From assembly GCA_963663775.1 (NCBI GenBank), contig OY760624.1, forward strand, positions 1,550,001-1,614,000: 64,000 bases of DNA, written 5' to 3'. Under the pieces are notes generated by a model. That model did not search any database and was not told where the DNA came from. It saw only the letters and a program-made list of their open reading frames with translations. Positions 49,418 to 57,190 of the stretch are shown piece by piece. Source of the DNA: G963663775 sp963663775. GTDB lineage: Bacteria; Bacillota; Clostridia; Oscillospirales; Butyricicoccaceae. The number at the start of each line of letters is the position of its first letter. Position 1 is the stretch's first letter. Both the position numbers and the translations under genes were made by a program.

Positions 49418-50440
49418 ATGCACGTGATTCGACAGGTATGGGACTTTTTTCAAAACCAAATCCTGAGCATGAAATGGCTCAACGCCATCATCGGCAAGGG
49501 TTTGGAAGCGGCGGGGCTGGATTTGGACAGTCGGTTGGGCGGCAGTGTACAGTTTTTTCTGTATGACACCGTGAAAATTTTGGTGCTGTTGTCGGTGCTG
49601 ATTTTTCTCATCAGCTATATCCAAAGCTATTTTCCGCCTGAACGCACCAAAAAAATTCTGGGGCATTTCAAAGGGATTTCGGCGAATATCCTCGCCGCCT
49701 TGCTGGGCACGGTGACGCCGTTTTGCTCGTGCTCCTCGATTCCGCTGTTCATCGGCTTTTCGGGCGCAGGCTTGCCCATGGGCGTAACATTTTCGTTCCT
49801 CATTTCGTCCCCGCTGGTGGATTTGGGCTCGCTGATTCTGCTGATGAGCATTTTCGGGGCAAAGGTCGCCATCGTCTATGTCGTGGTGGGGTTGGTGCTC
49901 GCTGTGATGGGCGGCACGCTGATTCAGCGGCTTGGCATGGAGCATCAACTGGAAGATTTTGTGCAGAGAGCCGCCGCCACACCGCAAGTGGAACTGGACG
50001 CACCTGCCTTGACGGCGCAGGACCGCCGTGCCTTTGCACGGGAGCAGGTGGAAGCCACCGTGAAAAAAGTGCTGCCGTATCTGCTGGTGGGCGTGGGCAT
50101 TGGTGCCGTGATTCACAACTGGATTCCCACAACTTGGATTCAGCAGATTTTGGGTGACCGCAACCCATTCTCGGTATTTTTGGCGGTACTCGTCGGTGTG
50201 CCGATGTATGCGGATATTTTCGGCACGATTCCCATTGCGGAGGCATTGTTCGCCAAAGGGGTCGGTTTGGGCACAATTTTGTCCTTTATGATGGCGGTGA
50301 CGGCGTTGTCTGCCCCCTCGCTGATTCTGCTGCGGCGTGCCGTGCGCCCCAAGCTGTTGGCAGTGTTTGCGGGCATCGTGACGTTCGGCATTTTGCTGAT
50401 TGGCTATGGATTCAATGCGATACAGTTTTTGTTGGTATGA
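49418..50440 (+). CDS. ArsP/YraQ-type (DUF318) permease, 340 aa
   Basis: Eight or so membrane helices with the family motif TPFCSCSSIPLFIGF (about 100-115) and, in the second half, VGVPMYADIFGTIPIAEAL. A Cys-rich loop in the first half (CSCSS) is a hallmark. Members such as ArsP export trivalent organoarsenicals; others are unassigned. AGGAG precedes ATG 49418. It follows arsR and lies upstream of thiol-redox genes and arsC, which supports a role in arsenical or thiol-bound metal efflux. The substrate is inferred from context. Confidence 0.85.
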   Translation: MHVIRQVWDFFQNQILSMKWLNAIIGKGLEAAGLDLDSRLGGSVQFFLYDTVKILVLLSVLIFLISYIQSYFPPERTKKILGHFKGISANILAALLGTVTPFCSCSSIPLFIGFSGAGLPMGVTFSFLISSPLVDLGSLILLMSIFGAKVAIVYVVVGLVLAVMGGTLIQRLGMEHQLEDFVQRAAATPQVELDAPALTAQDRRAFAREQVEATVKKVLPYLLVGVGIGAVIHNWIPTTWIQQILGDRNPFSVFLAVLVGVPMYADIFGTIPIAEALFAKGVGLGTILSFMMAVTALSAPSLILLRRAVRPKLLAVFAGIVTFGILLIGYGFNAIQFLLV

Positions 50441-50463
50441 GAACGTAGAAAGGAAGCGTGACA

Positions 50464-51051
50464 ATGGAAAAGCAAAAAATCATCCATGTGGCAGTCATTG
50501 CGGCGGTTTTACTGCTTGTAGTGGGCGTTTGGAGCATGAAAAATGCCGATGGCAAGGCGTCTACGGTGACGGAAAGCACGGCCAGCAGCACCACGGATAC
50601 GCCAGCGGACACCACCACAGCAGATGCCGCACCAACAGATGAAAGCGGCTTGCCTTTTGTGGTGACGGAAGGCTATGACGTGGCGGCGCTTGCAGAAAAT
50701 GGGTTGCCGATGCTGCTTGATTTCGGCTCGGAGGGCTGCCCGCCGTGCCGTGCGATGTATCCCGATTTGGAGCAATTTCATGATGAAATGCAGGGAAAAG
50801 CCGTGGTACAGTTTGTAGATGTGTGGGAAAATCCAGATGCGGTGGGCGATTTTCCGATTCAGGTGATTCCGACACAGGCGTTTTTCAATGCCGATGGCAC
50901 GCCCTATCAGCCGAGCGAGGCGATGCAGGACAGCTATGACTTTGAGCAGTATACCGACGACAGCGGCGCACTGCAATATACCCTGCATGTCGGGATGCTG
51001 ACGCTGGACGAAATGCACGCCATTTTGGCGGAACTGGGGGCGGCGGCATGA
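50464..51051 (+). CDS. Membrane-anchored extracytoplasmic thioredoxin-like protein, 195 aa
   Basis: An N-terminal membrane helix (about 6-24) without lipobox Cys is followed by a Thr/Ser/Ala-rich linker and a thioredoxin fold with the active site EGCPPCRAMYPDLE (CPPC) and the cis-Pro segment VIPTQAFFNADG. It probably receives electrons from the CcdA-like protein encoded next, whose start overlaps its stop as ATGA. GAAAGGAAG precedes the ATG. Its partner may be the permease or another outside thiol target (inferred). Confidence 0.9.
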   Translation: MEKQKIIHVAVIAAVLLLVVGVWSMKNADGKASTVTESTASSTTDTPADTTTADAAPTDESGLPFVVTEGYDVAALAENGLPMLLDFGSEGCPPCRAMYPDLEQFHDEMQGKAVVQFVDVWENPDAVGDFPIQVIPTQAFFNADGTPYQPSEAMQDSYDFEQYTDDSGALQYTLHVGMLTLDEMHAILAELGAAA

Positions 51052-51737
51052 CGGCACTGCTCGAAACGCTGTCCCACTGGATGACGGCATATCGCTGGCT
51101 GGCACCCGTGCTTGCCCTTGTGGCGGGGATGTTTGCGGCGTTTTCCCCCTGTGCGCTGTCCTCGATTCCGCTCATCATCGGCTATGTCGGCGGCGTGCAG
51201 GAGCGGGACACGAAGCGTGCTTTTCGGCTGTCGGTCGTGTTTGCGGCGGGTTCGGCACTGACGTTTGCCGTGCTTGGCGTGGTGGCATCGCTCGCCGGAC
51301 AAATGCTCGGCAACGCCGTGTGGTGGTGGTATCTGGTGCTTGGCGTGCTGATGGTGTTGATGGCATTGCAGACCTGGGGCGTGGTGAATCTGATTCCATC
51401 GAGCTATTTGGTGTCTAAAAACCGTAAAACCGGCTTGGTTGGGGCATTTTTGGCGGGGATTTTGGCAGGGATTTTTTCTTCGCCGTGCTCCACGCCAGTG
51501 CTCATCGCTCTGCTCGCCCTCGCCGCCGGACAAGGCAGCTTGCTGTGGGGCACGGTGCTGATGCTGCTGTACGGCATTGGACACGGCACGCTCGCCGTCA
51601 TTGCGGGCACTTCGGTCGGATGGGTGCAAAAGCTGTCCGGCAGCGCAGGATATGGGCGGATGAGCGGCATTTTAAAGGGCATTTTGGGCGCATTGATGCT
51701 GCTGATTGGACTATATATGTTTTATTTGGGATTTTAA
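51048..51737 (+). CDS. ccdA: CcdA-like transmembrane thiol-disulfide electron carrier, 229 aa
   Basis: Six membrane helices with the two Pro-Cys motifs that carry electrons across the membrane: FSPCALSSIPLI (about 32-43) and FSSPCSTPVLIALL (about 145). This matches the CcdA/DsbD-beta family. It overlaps the upstream thioredoxin-like gene by ATGA and the next gene follows 15 bases later. It should take reducing power from cytosolic thioredoxin-like proteins to the extracytoplasmic thioredoxin. Confidence 0.93.
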   Translation: MTALLETLSHWMTAYRWLAPVLALVAGMFAAFSPCALSSIPLIIGYVGGVQERDTKRAFRLSVVFAAGSALTFAVLGVVASLAGQMLGNAVWWWYLVLGVLMVLMALQTWGVVNLIPSSYLVSKNRKTGLVGAFLAGILAGIFSSPCSTPVLIALLALAAGQGSLLWGTVLMLLYGIGHGTLAVIAGTSVGWVQKLSGSAGYGRMSGILKGILGALMLLIGLYMFYLGF

Positions 51738-51752
51738 GAAGGAGAACAGAAT

Positions 51753-52106
51753 ATGGGTTTATTTGGATTTGGAAAGAAAAAGCAAGCAGAGCAGACCACT
51801 TGCGGCTGCGGAACGGGCTGCAGCGGTGGCTGTAGCGGCTGTGGCAGTGCAGAATCTTCCGCACGGGTGAAGGTGCTGGGCGGCGGCTGTGCAAAATGCA
51901 ACGAATTGGAAGCCGCAACCGTCGCGGCACTGGAGCAGCTGGGGATGGATACCGCCATTGAGCACGTCACCGATTTTGAACAAATTGCGGCGTTTGGCGT
52001 GATGACCACCCCTGCGCTCGTGTTTGACCAGACCGTGCTTTCCTATGGTCGGGTGCTGAAAACTGAGGAAATCGTAGAACTGCTGAAAAAGGTGCAGAAC
52101 ACATAA
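51753..52106 (+). CDS. Redox-active disulfide (thioredoxin_3-type) protein with Cys-rich N-terminus, 117 aa
   Basis: Residues 1-36 are a Lys-rich start and a Cys/Gly cluster (CGCGTGCSGGCSGCGS, seven Cys) that could bind metal. From about 38 comes a compact thioredoxin-like fold of the MTH895/TIGR00412 type with GGGCAKCNELE (CxxC) and VMTTPALVFDQ as the cis-Pro segment. AAGGAG precedes the ATG. It is probably the cytosolic member of the relay feeding the CcdA-like protein or ArsC; the Cys cluster might hold arsenite (inferred). Confidence 0.88.
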   Translation: MGLFGFGKKKQAEQTTCGCGTGCSGGCSGCGSAESSARVKVLGGGCAKCNELEAATVAALEQLGMDTAIEHVTDFEQIAAFGVMTTPALVFDQTVLSYGRVLKTEEIVELLKKVQNT

Positions 52107-52135
52107 TTTATTTGCAAAATGGAGGGTTTTGACCG

Positions 52136-52543
52136 ATGAATAAACCAAAAGTCGCATTTGTATGCGTGCATAATTCCTGCCGCAGTCAAATTGCAGAAGC
52201 CTTGGGCAAGCATCTTGCCGCAGACGTGTTTGACAGCTATTCCGCCGGCACGGAGGTGAAAGACCGCATCAATCAAGACGCTGTGCGCATGATGCAGTCG
52301 ATTTACGGCATCGACATGGAGCAAACCCAACGCTCGAAGCTGATTTCTGACATTCCGCCCGTGGATGTGGTGATTACGATGGGGTGCAACGTCAATTGTC
52401 CGTATCTGCCCTGCCGCCACCGTGAGGATTGGGGGCTGGATGACCCCTCTGGCAAGGCGGATGCGGTGTTTGCGCAGACGATTGCGACCATTGCGGAAAA
52501 AGTGGCAGATTTGCGGGAAAGACTGCGTAATAATCAGATTTAA
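52136..52543 (+). CDS. arsC: Arsenate reductase, low-molecular-weight phosphatase type, 135 aa
   Basis: The catalytic loop CVHNSCRSQIAEAL (CX5R) is at about residue 12. GCNVNCPYLPC near residue 83 gives the second and third redox Cys of the thioredoxin-linked ArsC family of Gram-positive bacteria. WGLDDPSGK is also conserved. Length is standard. GGAGG precedes ATG 52136. It reduces As(V) to As(III) using thioredoxin; the thioredoxin-like proteins in the same operon could supply electrons. Last gene before the operon terminator. Confidence 0.94.
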   Translation: MNKPKVAFVCVHNSCRSQIAEALGKHLAADVFDSYSAGTEVKDRINQDAVRMMQSIYGIDMEQTQRSKLISDIPPVDVVITMGCNVNCPYLPCRHREDWGLDDPSGKADAVFAQTIATIAEKVADLRERLRNNQI

Positions 52544-52555
52544 CTGCGAAAAAAG

Positions 52556-52595
52556 ACCGAGAACCGCCCAAAAGGGAGGCTCTCGGTTTCTTTTT
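52556..52595 (+). terminator. Terminator of the arsenic operon
   Basis: ACCGAGA/TCTCGGT outer arms with inner pairing of the C-rich and G-rich stretches, followed by TTTCTTTTT. Confidence 0.82.
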
Positions 52596-52601
52596 GCTGC
52601 G

Positions 52602-52637
52602 AAAAAAATGCTGCGCAACGATTAGAATTTGCGCAGC
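52602..52637 (-). terminator. Terminator of the prophage repressor
   Basis: The perfect 9-bp inverted repeat GCTGCGCAA-N10-TTGCGCAGC overlaps the repressor stop codon and is followed by seven T after one A on the - strand. Confidence 0.75.
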
Positions 52638-53284
52638 AGCAGACGGGGTACGCCAAGGATGCGGCAATGCGCAAGCGCTGTGCCCTCCAGGGTTTTTGCC
52701 GGAAAATCCGGATGGATGCACACTAGACGCATCCAGTTTTTGCCTGCCACGTAGTCCACACGCCGCAGCACGGTTTGTGCGTCCTCTAGCTGCACCAATG
52801 CCACATCGCCGCTGTGTTCCAGCGTGTTTTGCCGCAAAATCACCACGGAATCCCCATTTTGATACAGCGGATACATCGCATCCCCCACCACGGACAGCAC
52901 CAAAAAATCGCTCGGCGCATGCCCTGTCAGCAGGGTGGGGGGCAGCTCGAGCGTTTCTCCCTGCCACACGGCGAGGGAGGGGATCGGCTGCGCTGCGGCG
53001 GTTTCCGGCACGACGGGAAAGGTGATAACGGCGCGTGCGGATGGCGCTGTGCGTGCGGACGGCGGCTCGGACTGGGCGGATTTCCCAATCAGCCACAGGG
53101 GGTTGACCTGTAGGGCACGTGCAATCGCCTCGACCACCGGCAGCTTCATCTTGGTGATGGTACCCGCCTCGTACCGCTGCACCGTGGAAATTGCAACGCC
53201 GATGGCGGCGGCAATGTCGCCTTGGGTCATTTCCAAATCCGTTCTGCGCGACTTGATGCGCCTGCCAATCAGCTCTTTGTCCAT
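52622..53284 (-). CDS. Prophage CI/LexA-like repressor with degenerate S24 domain, 220 aa
   Basis: N-terminal XRE-type HTH (about 8-62: MTQGDIAAAIGVAISTVQRYEAG, in two helices). After a Ala/Pro-rich linker comes an S24-type domain (about 115-220) with SVVGDAMYPLYQNGDSVVI and TVLRRVDY. In active LexA/CI proteins these read GDSM and TVKR; here the nucleophile Ser is Ala and the Lys is Arg, so self-cleavage should be impossible. It is transcribed away from the early genes, from a promoter overlapping a palindromic operator. Confidence 0.9.
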   Translation of the reverse strand: MDKELIGRRIKSRRTDLEMTQGDIAAAIGVAISTVQRYEAGTITKMKLPVVEAIARALQVNPLWLIGKSAQSEPPSARTAPSARAVITFPVVPETAAAQPIPSLAVWQGETLELPPTLLTGHAPSDFLVLSVVGDAMYPLYQNGDSVVILRQNTLEHSGDVALVQLEDAQTVLRRVDYVAGKNWMRLVCIHPDFPAKTLEGTALAHCRILGVPRLLLRKF

Positions 53285-53309
53285 GAATCGTCACCTGCCT
53301 TTGCAAACG

Positions 53310-53339
53310 ATTATATCATAAAAAATTGCGGAGCGCAAT
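53310..53339 (-). promoter_or_regulatory. Repressor promoter and overlapping operator
   Basis: On the - strand: TTGCGC (53333-53338), 17-base spacer, TATAAT (53310-53315). The inverted repeat ATTGCGGAGCGCAAT (53325-53339) covers the -35 box, suggesting autoregulation. Between here and 53520 (AT-rich) only a 10-base direct repeat TGAAGCGTGC at 53396 and 53488 was noticed. Confidence 0.65.
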
Positions 53340-53521
53340 ATTAGAAGCGGTATGTATCACGCCAAACAGGTGTCTTTGAGAAATCTTTTCTGCCATGAAG
53401 CGTGCAAATATCTTGGGATACCCCAGGGATTTGGACATATTTTTGCCTGTTTCAGCAAAAAACTTTGTCAAATTTCAGCCTTCTTGGTGAAGCGTGCTGG
53501 CAAATACTTTTTTTATGGGCA

Positions 53522-53570
53522 AAAAAAATTTGCACTATGCTATTGACAAAAAATTTGCGCTATGCTAAAG
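53522..53570 (+). promoter_or_regulatory. Early lytic promoter with tandem operator repeats
   Basis: TTGACA (53542-53547), 17-base spacer, TAAAGT (53565-53570). Two near-identical 20-base direct repeats with the core AATTTGCRCTATGCTA lie at 53522-53541 and 53547-53566, 25 bases apart, covering the promoter. The half site TTGCGC is shared with the repressor operator. Confidence 0.7.
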
Positions 53571-53593
53571 TTTTGTTGGAAGGAGGTGGAAAA

Positions 53594-53797
53594 ATGCCGA
53601 ATACAGAGCTATTGAAGCGGAAGATGGAAAAACAGGGCATGACACAGGCGAAATTGGCGCAGGAATTGCATCTGGCAGCTTCGACAATTTGTCAGAAAAT
53701 CAATAATATTCGTCCGATGTCCTTGGAAGAAGCCGTAAAAATTGCAAGAATGCTGCAAATTGCAGACGAAGAATTTGGGATGTATTTTTTTGCATGA
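53594..53797 (+). CDS. Cro-like small HTH protein, 67 aa
   Basis: A single XRE-type HTH fills the protein: LLKRKMEKQGMTQAKLAQEL, LAASTICQKINNIRPM, EEAVKIARMLQIADEEF. AGGAGG precedes ATG 53594. It is the first gene of the rightward early operon, divergent from the repressor, the classical place of Cro. Confidence 0.88.
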   Translation: MPNTELLKRKMEKQGMTQAKLAQELHLAASTICQKINNIRPMSLEEAVKIARMLQIADEEFGMYFFA

Positions 53798-53833
53798 TGA
53801 TTTGCGTAGTGCAAAAAAGAAAGGGAAACAACC

Positions 53834-53962
53834 ATGCAGTGGGGGCAACGAACAGGCGCAGCAGGTACACCGCCGCCATGCGCAGCTATGCGGCGGGCAG
53901 CTGCAGAGGTGCAAGACCATGGCGCAAAGGACAAGACGCAGAAGGGGGCAGAAGCCACATGA
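53834..53962 (+). CDS. Small hypothetical phage protein, 42 aa
   Basis: ATG 53834 has AAAGGGAAA upstream, and the frame ends in TGA overlapping the ATPase start as ATGA (53959-53962), a pattern used throughout this prophage. The protein (MQWGQRTGAAGTPPPCAAM...) is Ala/Lys/Gln-rich with no recognised domain. It may be real or serve only to couple translation of the ATPase. Confidence 0.45.
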   Translation: MQWGQRTGAAGTPPPCAAMRRAAAEVQDHGAKDKTQKGAEAT

Positions 53963-55809
53963 AAACCATTCGGTTGATGGAATTGGAACTGGAACATTTT
54001 AAGGGAACAACAGCACGAAAAATTGTACTTAACGGGAGAAATACGCAGATTTTTGGGGATAACGGCACGGGGAAAACCACCGTTTACGATGCGCTGATGT
54101 GGCTGCTGTTCGACAAGGACAGCGGGGGCACGGCACGCAGCGCCATCAAGCCACGAGGGGCAGACGGGCAGACCTGCCGTGGGCTGCTGCCAACGGTGAC
54201 GGCGGTGTTTTCCATTGACGGCGTGCCGCTTTGCCTGCGCAAAACCCTGCGGGAGCGGTGGGAGCGACCCCAAGGCACGGCACGGCGGCAGTTGGCAGGC
54301 AACACAACAGAATACAGCATCGATGGGGTTTCTTGCAAGGAAAATGCCTATAAACGGGCGATTTCTGCACTTTTGGACGAGGAAACCTTTCGCATGTTGA
54401 TGAGCGTGACCTATTTTTGCGGGGAACTGGAATGGAAAAAACGGCGGGAAACGTTGTTTGCACTGGCACAGGTGGCGAGCGATGCCGATTTGGCGGCGGG
54501 GATGCCGCAGTTTGCAGAAATTTGTGCGATTTTGCAAACGCAGAGCATCGAAATGCACCAAAAACAGTTGAAAGCACAGCGTAAAGATGCCATGGAAGCG
54601 CAAAACAGCCTGCCGATTCGCATGGACGAATGCCGCCGCACCGCAGATCGGCTGCGTACACGGGATTTTGCGGCACTGCGGGCACGGGAAAACACCTTGC
54701 AGGCAGAACGAACCGCCCTTGCCGCCGAAGTGATGCGGCTGAAAGACCACACGGCATTGCCCCAAAAAAAAGCGCAACTGCGTGAAATAGATGCCAAATT
54801 GCGGGCATTGGAGGCAGAAAATAACCAATTTCGGCAGAAACAGCAGGCGATGCAAAGCGCATACAAAGCCCTCCAAGCCGATTTGCGGCAATGTCAGGCG
54901 GATGCCGACCATTGGCGGCACAAGCTCGAGCAGGGGGAAAGGGCACTGGAGGCGATTTCCTCGGAACGCTTCCAAGAGGGGGCGGTATGCCGCTTGTGCG
55001 GGCAGGATTTGCCGCAATCGGCGCAGAAACGGGCGCAAAATATCTTTGAAACCGACAAAAAAGCACGGGAAAAGGTGCAGCAGCAGCATCTGAAAACCTA
55101 TCGGCAGACCTTGGACACGGCACTGCGGCGTGTGGCAGATTGCGAAGCGGCGATGCAGGCGCAAGAGGAGTCTGTCCCCAAAAGCGTGGTCGATTTGCCG
55201 CAGTATCGGGCGGAAAAAAGGCGGTTTGTGCAGGAAAAAGAGGCTTTGCAGGGGGCAATCGACACCTTGAGCACGCAGGAAGACGCCTTGACAGACGCCG
55301 CCGAGCGCAAGCTGTGCGCCGTGGGGGATGCACTGCGGAACGTGCGGGAAGCGTTGGTGGAGGAAGCCGTACTGCGGAAAAACGAGGCACGACTGCGGCA
55401 GTTGGAACAGGAACTGCAGGCACAGCAGGCGCATATCGATGCGCTTGACCAAAAAATTGCGCTGTGCGAATTGTTCGTGCGGTGGAAAATCAGCCACATC
55501 ACCGAGGCGGTGAATGCACGATTTGGGGCGGTGCGCTTTCAGCTGTTTCAGGCGCATGTGACGGATGACGGCTTGACCGAATGCTGCGAAGCGACCGTGG
55601 ATGGCGTGCCCTATGGCAGCCTGAACCATGCCGCACAAATCAATGCGGGGCTGGAGGTCATTGGCGTGCTGGGGGTGGCGAAGGGCGTGCGGGTGCCGCT
55701 GTTCATCGACAATGCGGAGAGCGTGACCCAGCTGCATCCGCTCGACACGCAGACCATTCGGCTGACCGTGTGCGCACGGGACAAACAGCTGCGCATCGTG
55801 ACTGCATAA
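53959..55809 (+). CDS. Phage Rad50/SbcC-like AAA ATPase, 616 aa
   Basis: Walker A GDNGTGKTTVYDAL (about 35-48) follows an N-terminal strand set typical of AAA_23/Rad50 proteins. The middle is a coiled coil broken by a zinc-hook-like VCRLCGQDLPQ (about residue 345). The C-terminal half ends with VPLFIDNAESVTQLH, a Walker B/D-loop-like segment. ATG 53959 follows GAAGGGGGC. Phages use such ATPases in recombination or replication. The host SbcC at 41221 is only distantly similar, and no nuclease partner is encoded beside it. Confidence 0.82.
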   Translation: MKTIRLMELELEHFKGTTARKIVLNGRNTQIFGDNGTGKTTVYDALMWLLFDKDSGGTARSAIKPRGADGQTCRGLLPTVTAVFSIDGVPLCLRKTLRERWERPQGTARRQLAGNTTEYSIDGVSCKENAYKRAISALLDEETFRMLMSVTYFCGELEWKKRRETLFALAQVASDADLAAGMPQFAEICAILQTQSIEMHQKQLKAQRKDAMEAQNSLPIRMDECRRTADRLRTRDFAALRARENTLQAERTALAAEVMRLKDHTALPQKKAQLREIDAKLRALEAENNQFRQKQQAMQSAYKALQADLRQCQADADHWRHKLEQGERALEAISSERFQEGAVCRLCGQDLPQSAQKRAQNIFETDKKAREKVQQQHLKTYRQTLDTALRRVADCEAAMQAQEESVPKSVVDLPQYRAEKRRFVQEKEALQGAIDTLSTQEDALTDAAERKLCAVGDALRNVREALVEEAVLRKNEARLRQLEQELQAQQAHIDALDQKIALCELFVRWKISHITEAVNARFGAVRFQLFQAHVTDDGLTECCEATVDGVPYGSLNHAAQINAGLEVIGVLGVAKGVRVPLFIDNAESVTQLHPLDTQTIRLTVCARDKQLRIVTA

Positions 55810-55822
55810 AGGGGGGACTTTG

Positions 55823-56746
55823 ATGGCAAGACCACGCAAAACCGGACTGGATTATTTTCCGCTGGACACCGATATGCTCAGCGACCGCAAACTGCAAGCA
55901 CCCCGCAGAAAGTTCGGCTATCTCGCCAGTGTGGTGTATTTGCAGCTGCTTTGCATGCTGTATCGTGACAAAGGATACTATATCGAGTTTGACGGGGAAC
56001 AGCGGCAGGATGTGGCGACGGCGATTCTCGCAGAGGTGCTGATTGGGCAATATCAGCCCTCGCTCGACACAATTTTGGCGGTTGTCGAGGCACTGGTGCA
56101 AAGTCGACTGTTTGACCAAAGGTGCTATGCACAGGGGATTTTGACCTCTCGCCGTGCACAAATGGTCTATTACAGCGCCACTGTGGAGCGGCGTGCCGTG
56201 CGGGTGAACCCTGCCATTTGGCAGCTGACGCCGCAGGAGATGCGGGAGCTGAGCGGCAAGCATTCGCTTGTGAAAGGGGAGAACTCCACGCCCGAAACAC
56301 CGAAAGACGGGGCGGAAACCGCGGAAAATCCCACCCAAAATGCACAAAGGAAAGTAGAGAAAAGCACAGAAAACCAAAGCACAGCACAGCAGTGTGGCGG
56401 GTGCCAGACGGACAGGACACAGAGCGAACAAAAATTCAAAGACGCATTTGGACGAAATCCCAAGGCGGATTTTGGGGCGGCGGTACAAGGCTTTGCGGAT
56501 TGGGACATACAGCAGGCGATTGAAATTGCGCAGCGCAAAAACGTGGACAAGCCAGAACCGTATATTTTGGCGATTTTGCGCAATCAAAAGCCGGAGACAA
56601 CCCCTGCCAATCCGCAGGAACCCGCCGACTGGGAACGGGAATGGCTGCTGCAAAAGCAGGAACGGCGGGCAAGGCGGGAACAGGAGGCGGCAGATGGAGC
56701 AGCGGGTGCGCAGATGGCTGGAGAATGGCAGGGCACTGGGGCTTGA
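55823..56746 (+). CDS. Phage replication initiator-like protein (DUF4373/DnaD-like), 307 aa
   Basis: The N-terminal half (GLDYFPLDTDMLSDRKL, then YLQLLCMLYRDKGYYIEF) is the DUF4373/Lin1244-type domain common in Gram-positive phage replisome organisers. After a charged low-complexity linker, DIQQAIEIAQRKNVDKPEPY followed by ILAILRN resembles the end of DnaD-like domains. AAAGGGGGG precedes ATG 55823. It likely opens the phage origin and recruits host DnaC/DnaB-type helicase loading. No origin repeats were recognised inside it. Confidence 0.75.
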   Translation: MARPRKTGLDYFPLDTDMLSDRKLQAPRRKFGYLASVVYLQLLCMLYRDKGYYIEFDGEQRQDVATAILAEVLIGQYQPSLDTILAVVEALVQSRLFDQRCYAQGILTSRRAQMVYYSATVERRAVRVNPAIWQLTPQEMRELSGKHSLVKGENSTPETPKDGAETAENPTQNAQRKVEKSTENQSTAQQCGGCQTDRTQSEQKFKDAFGRNPKADFGAAVQGFADWDIQQAIEIAQRKNVDKPEPYILAILRNQKPETTPANPQEPADWEREWLLQKQERRARREQEAADGAAGAQMAGEWQGTGA

Positions 56747-57092
56747 GGTGCACACGCTGCGGCTGGCACAGCAAACCGCTGCACGGCGGGGATTGCCCGA
56801 AGCGGGGGCACTGGCAAGGCAGCTGCAAGCACAGGCGGCAGAGCTGGAAGAGGTTTCCTGTCGCATGCTGGAGGGCATTTCTGCCATGGAGGACAGCCGC
56901 CTGCGTGCCCTGCTGACGGCACGCTATTTGACCGACCAAAGCTGGCGGCAGGTGGCGGCGGAGATGGGCTACAGCGAAATGCAGGTCAGCCGTCTGCACC
57001 GACAGGCACTGCGGGAACTTGCCGAGAAGCTGGATACCTCACGGCAAACGGCGGCGTTCGGCAACGCCCCACCTTGCACACAAGTTTTTTGA
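56694..57092 (+). CDS. Phage sigma-like/ArpU-type late regulator, 132 aa
   Basis: The C-terminal part has a sigma-70 region-4-like HTH: LLTARYLTDQSWRQVAAEMG then SEMQVSRLHRQALREL. The N-terminal part is a Gln/Arg/Ala-rich helical stretch. ATG 56694 has AGGAGG just upstream and the gene overlaps the previous one by 53 bases in another frame. Proteins of this kind before the terminase usually drive late gene expression. Confidence 0.78.
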   Translation: MEQRVRRWLENGRALGLEVHTLRLAQQTAARRGLPEAGALARQLQAQAAELEEVSCRMLEGISAMEDSRLRALLTARYLTDQSWRQVAAEMGYSEMQVSRLHRQALRELAEKLDTSRQTAAFGNAPPCTQVF

Positions 57093-57190
57093 AAAGATGT
57101 GGGAAAATGTTGGGTGCGGCGGTGACATGATGCAAACAGACAGGGCACAAACGCCCTGTTCAAAACCACAATAGAGAGGAGAAACCAAGT

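Noticed and set aside
52543..52621. Attachment site at the arsC/prophage border
   Set aside because: The only repeats here are terminator stems; the matching right end is outside the window, so no site can be claimed.
53692..55839. A 715-codon - strand frame across the phage ATPase
   Set aside because: The + strand protein has Walker and hook motifs; the antisense product is Arg/Phe/Cys-rich nonsense without domains.
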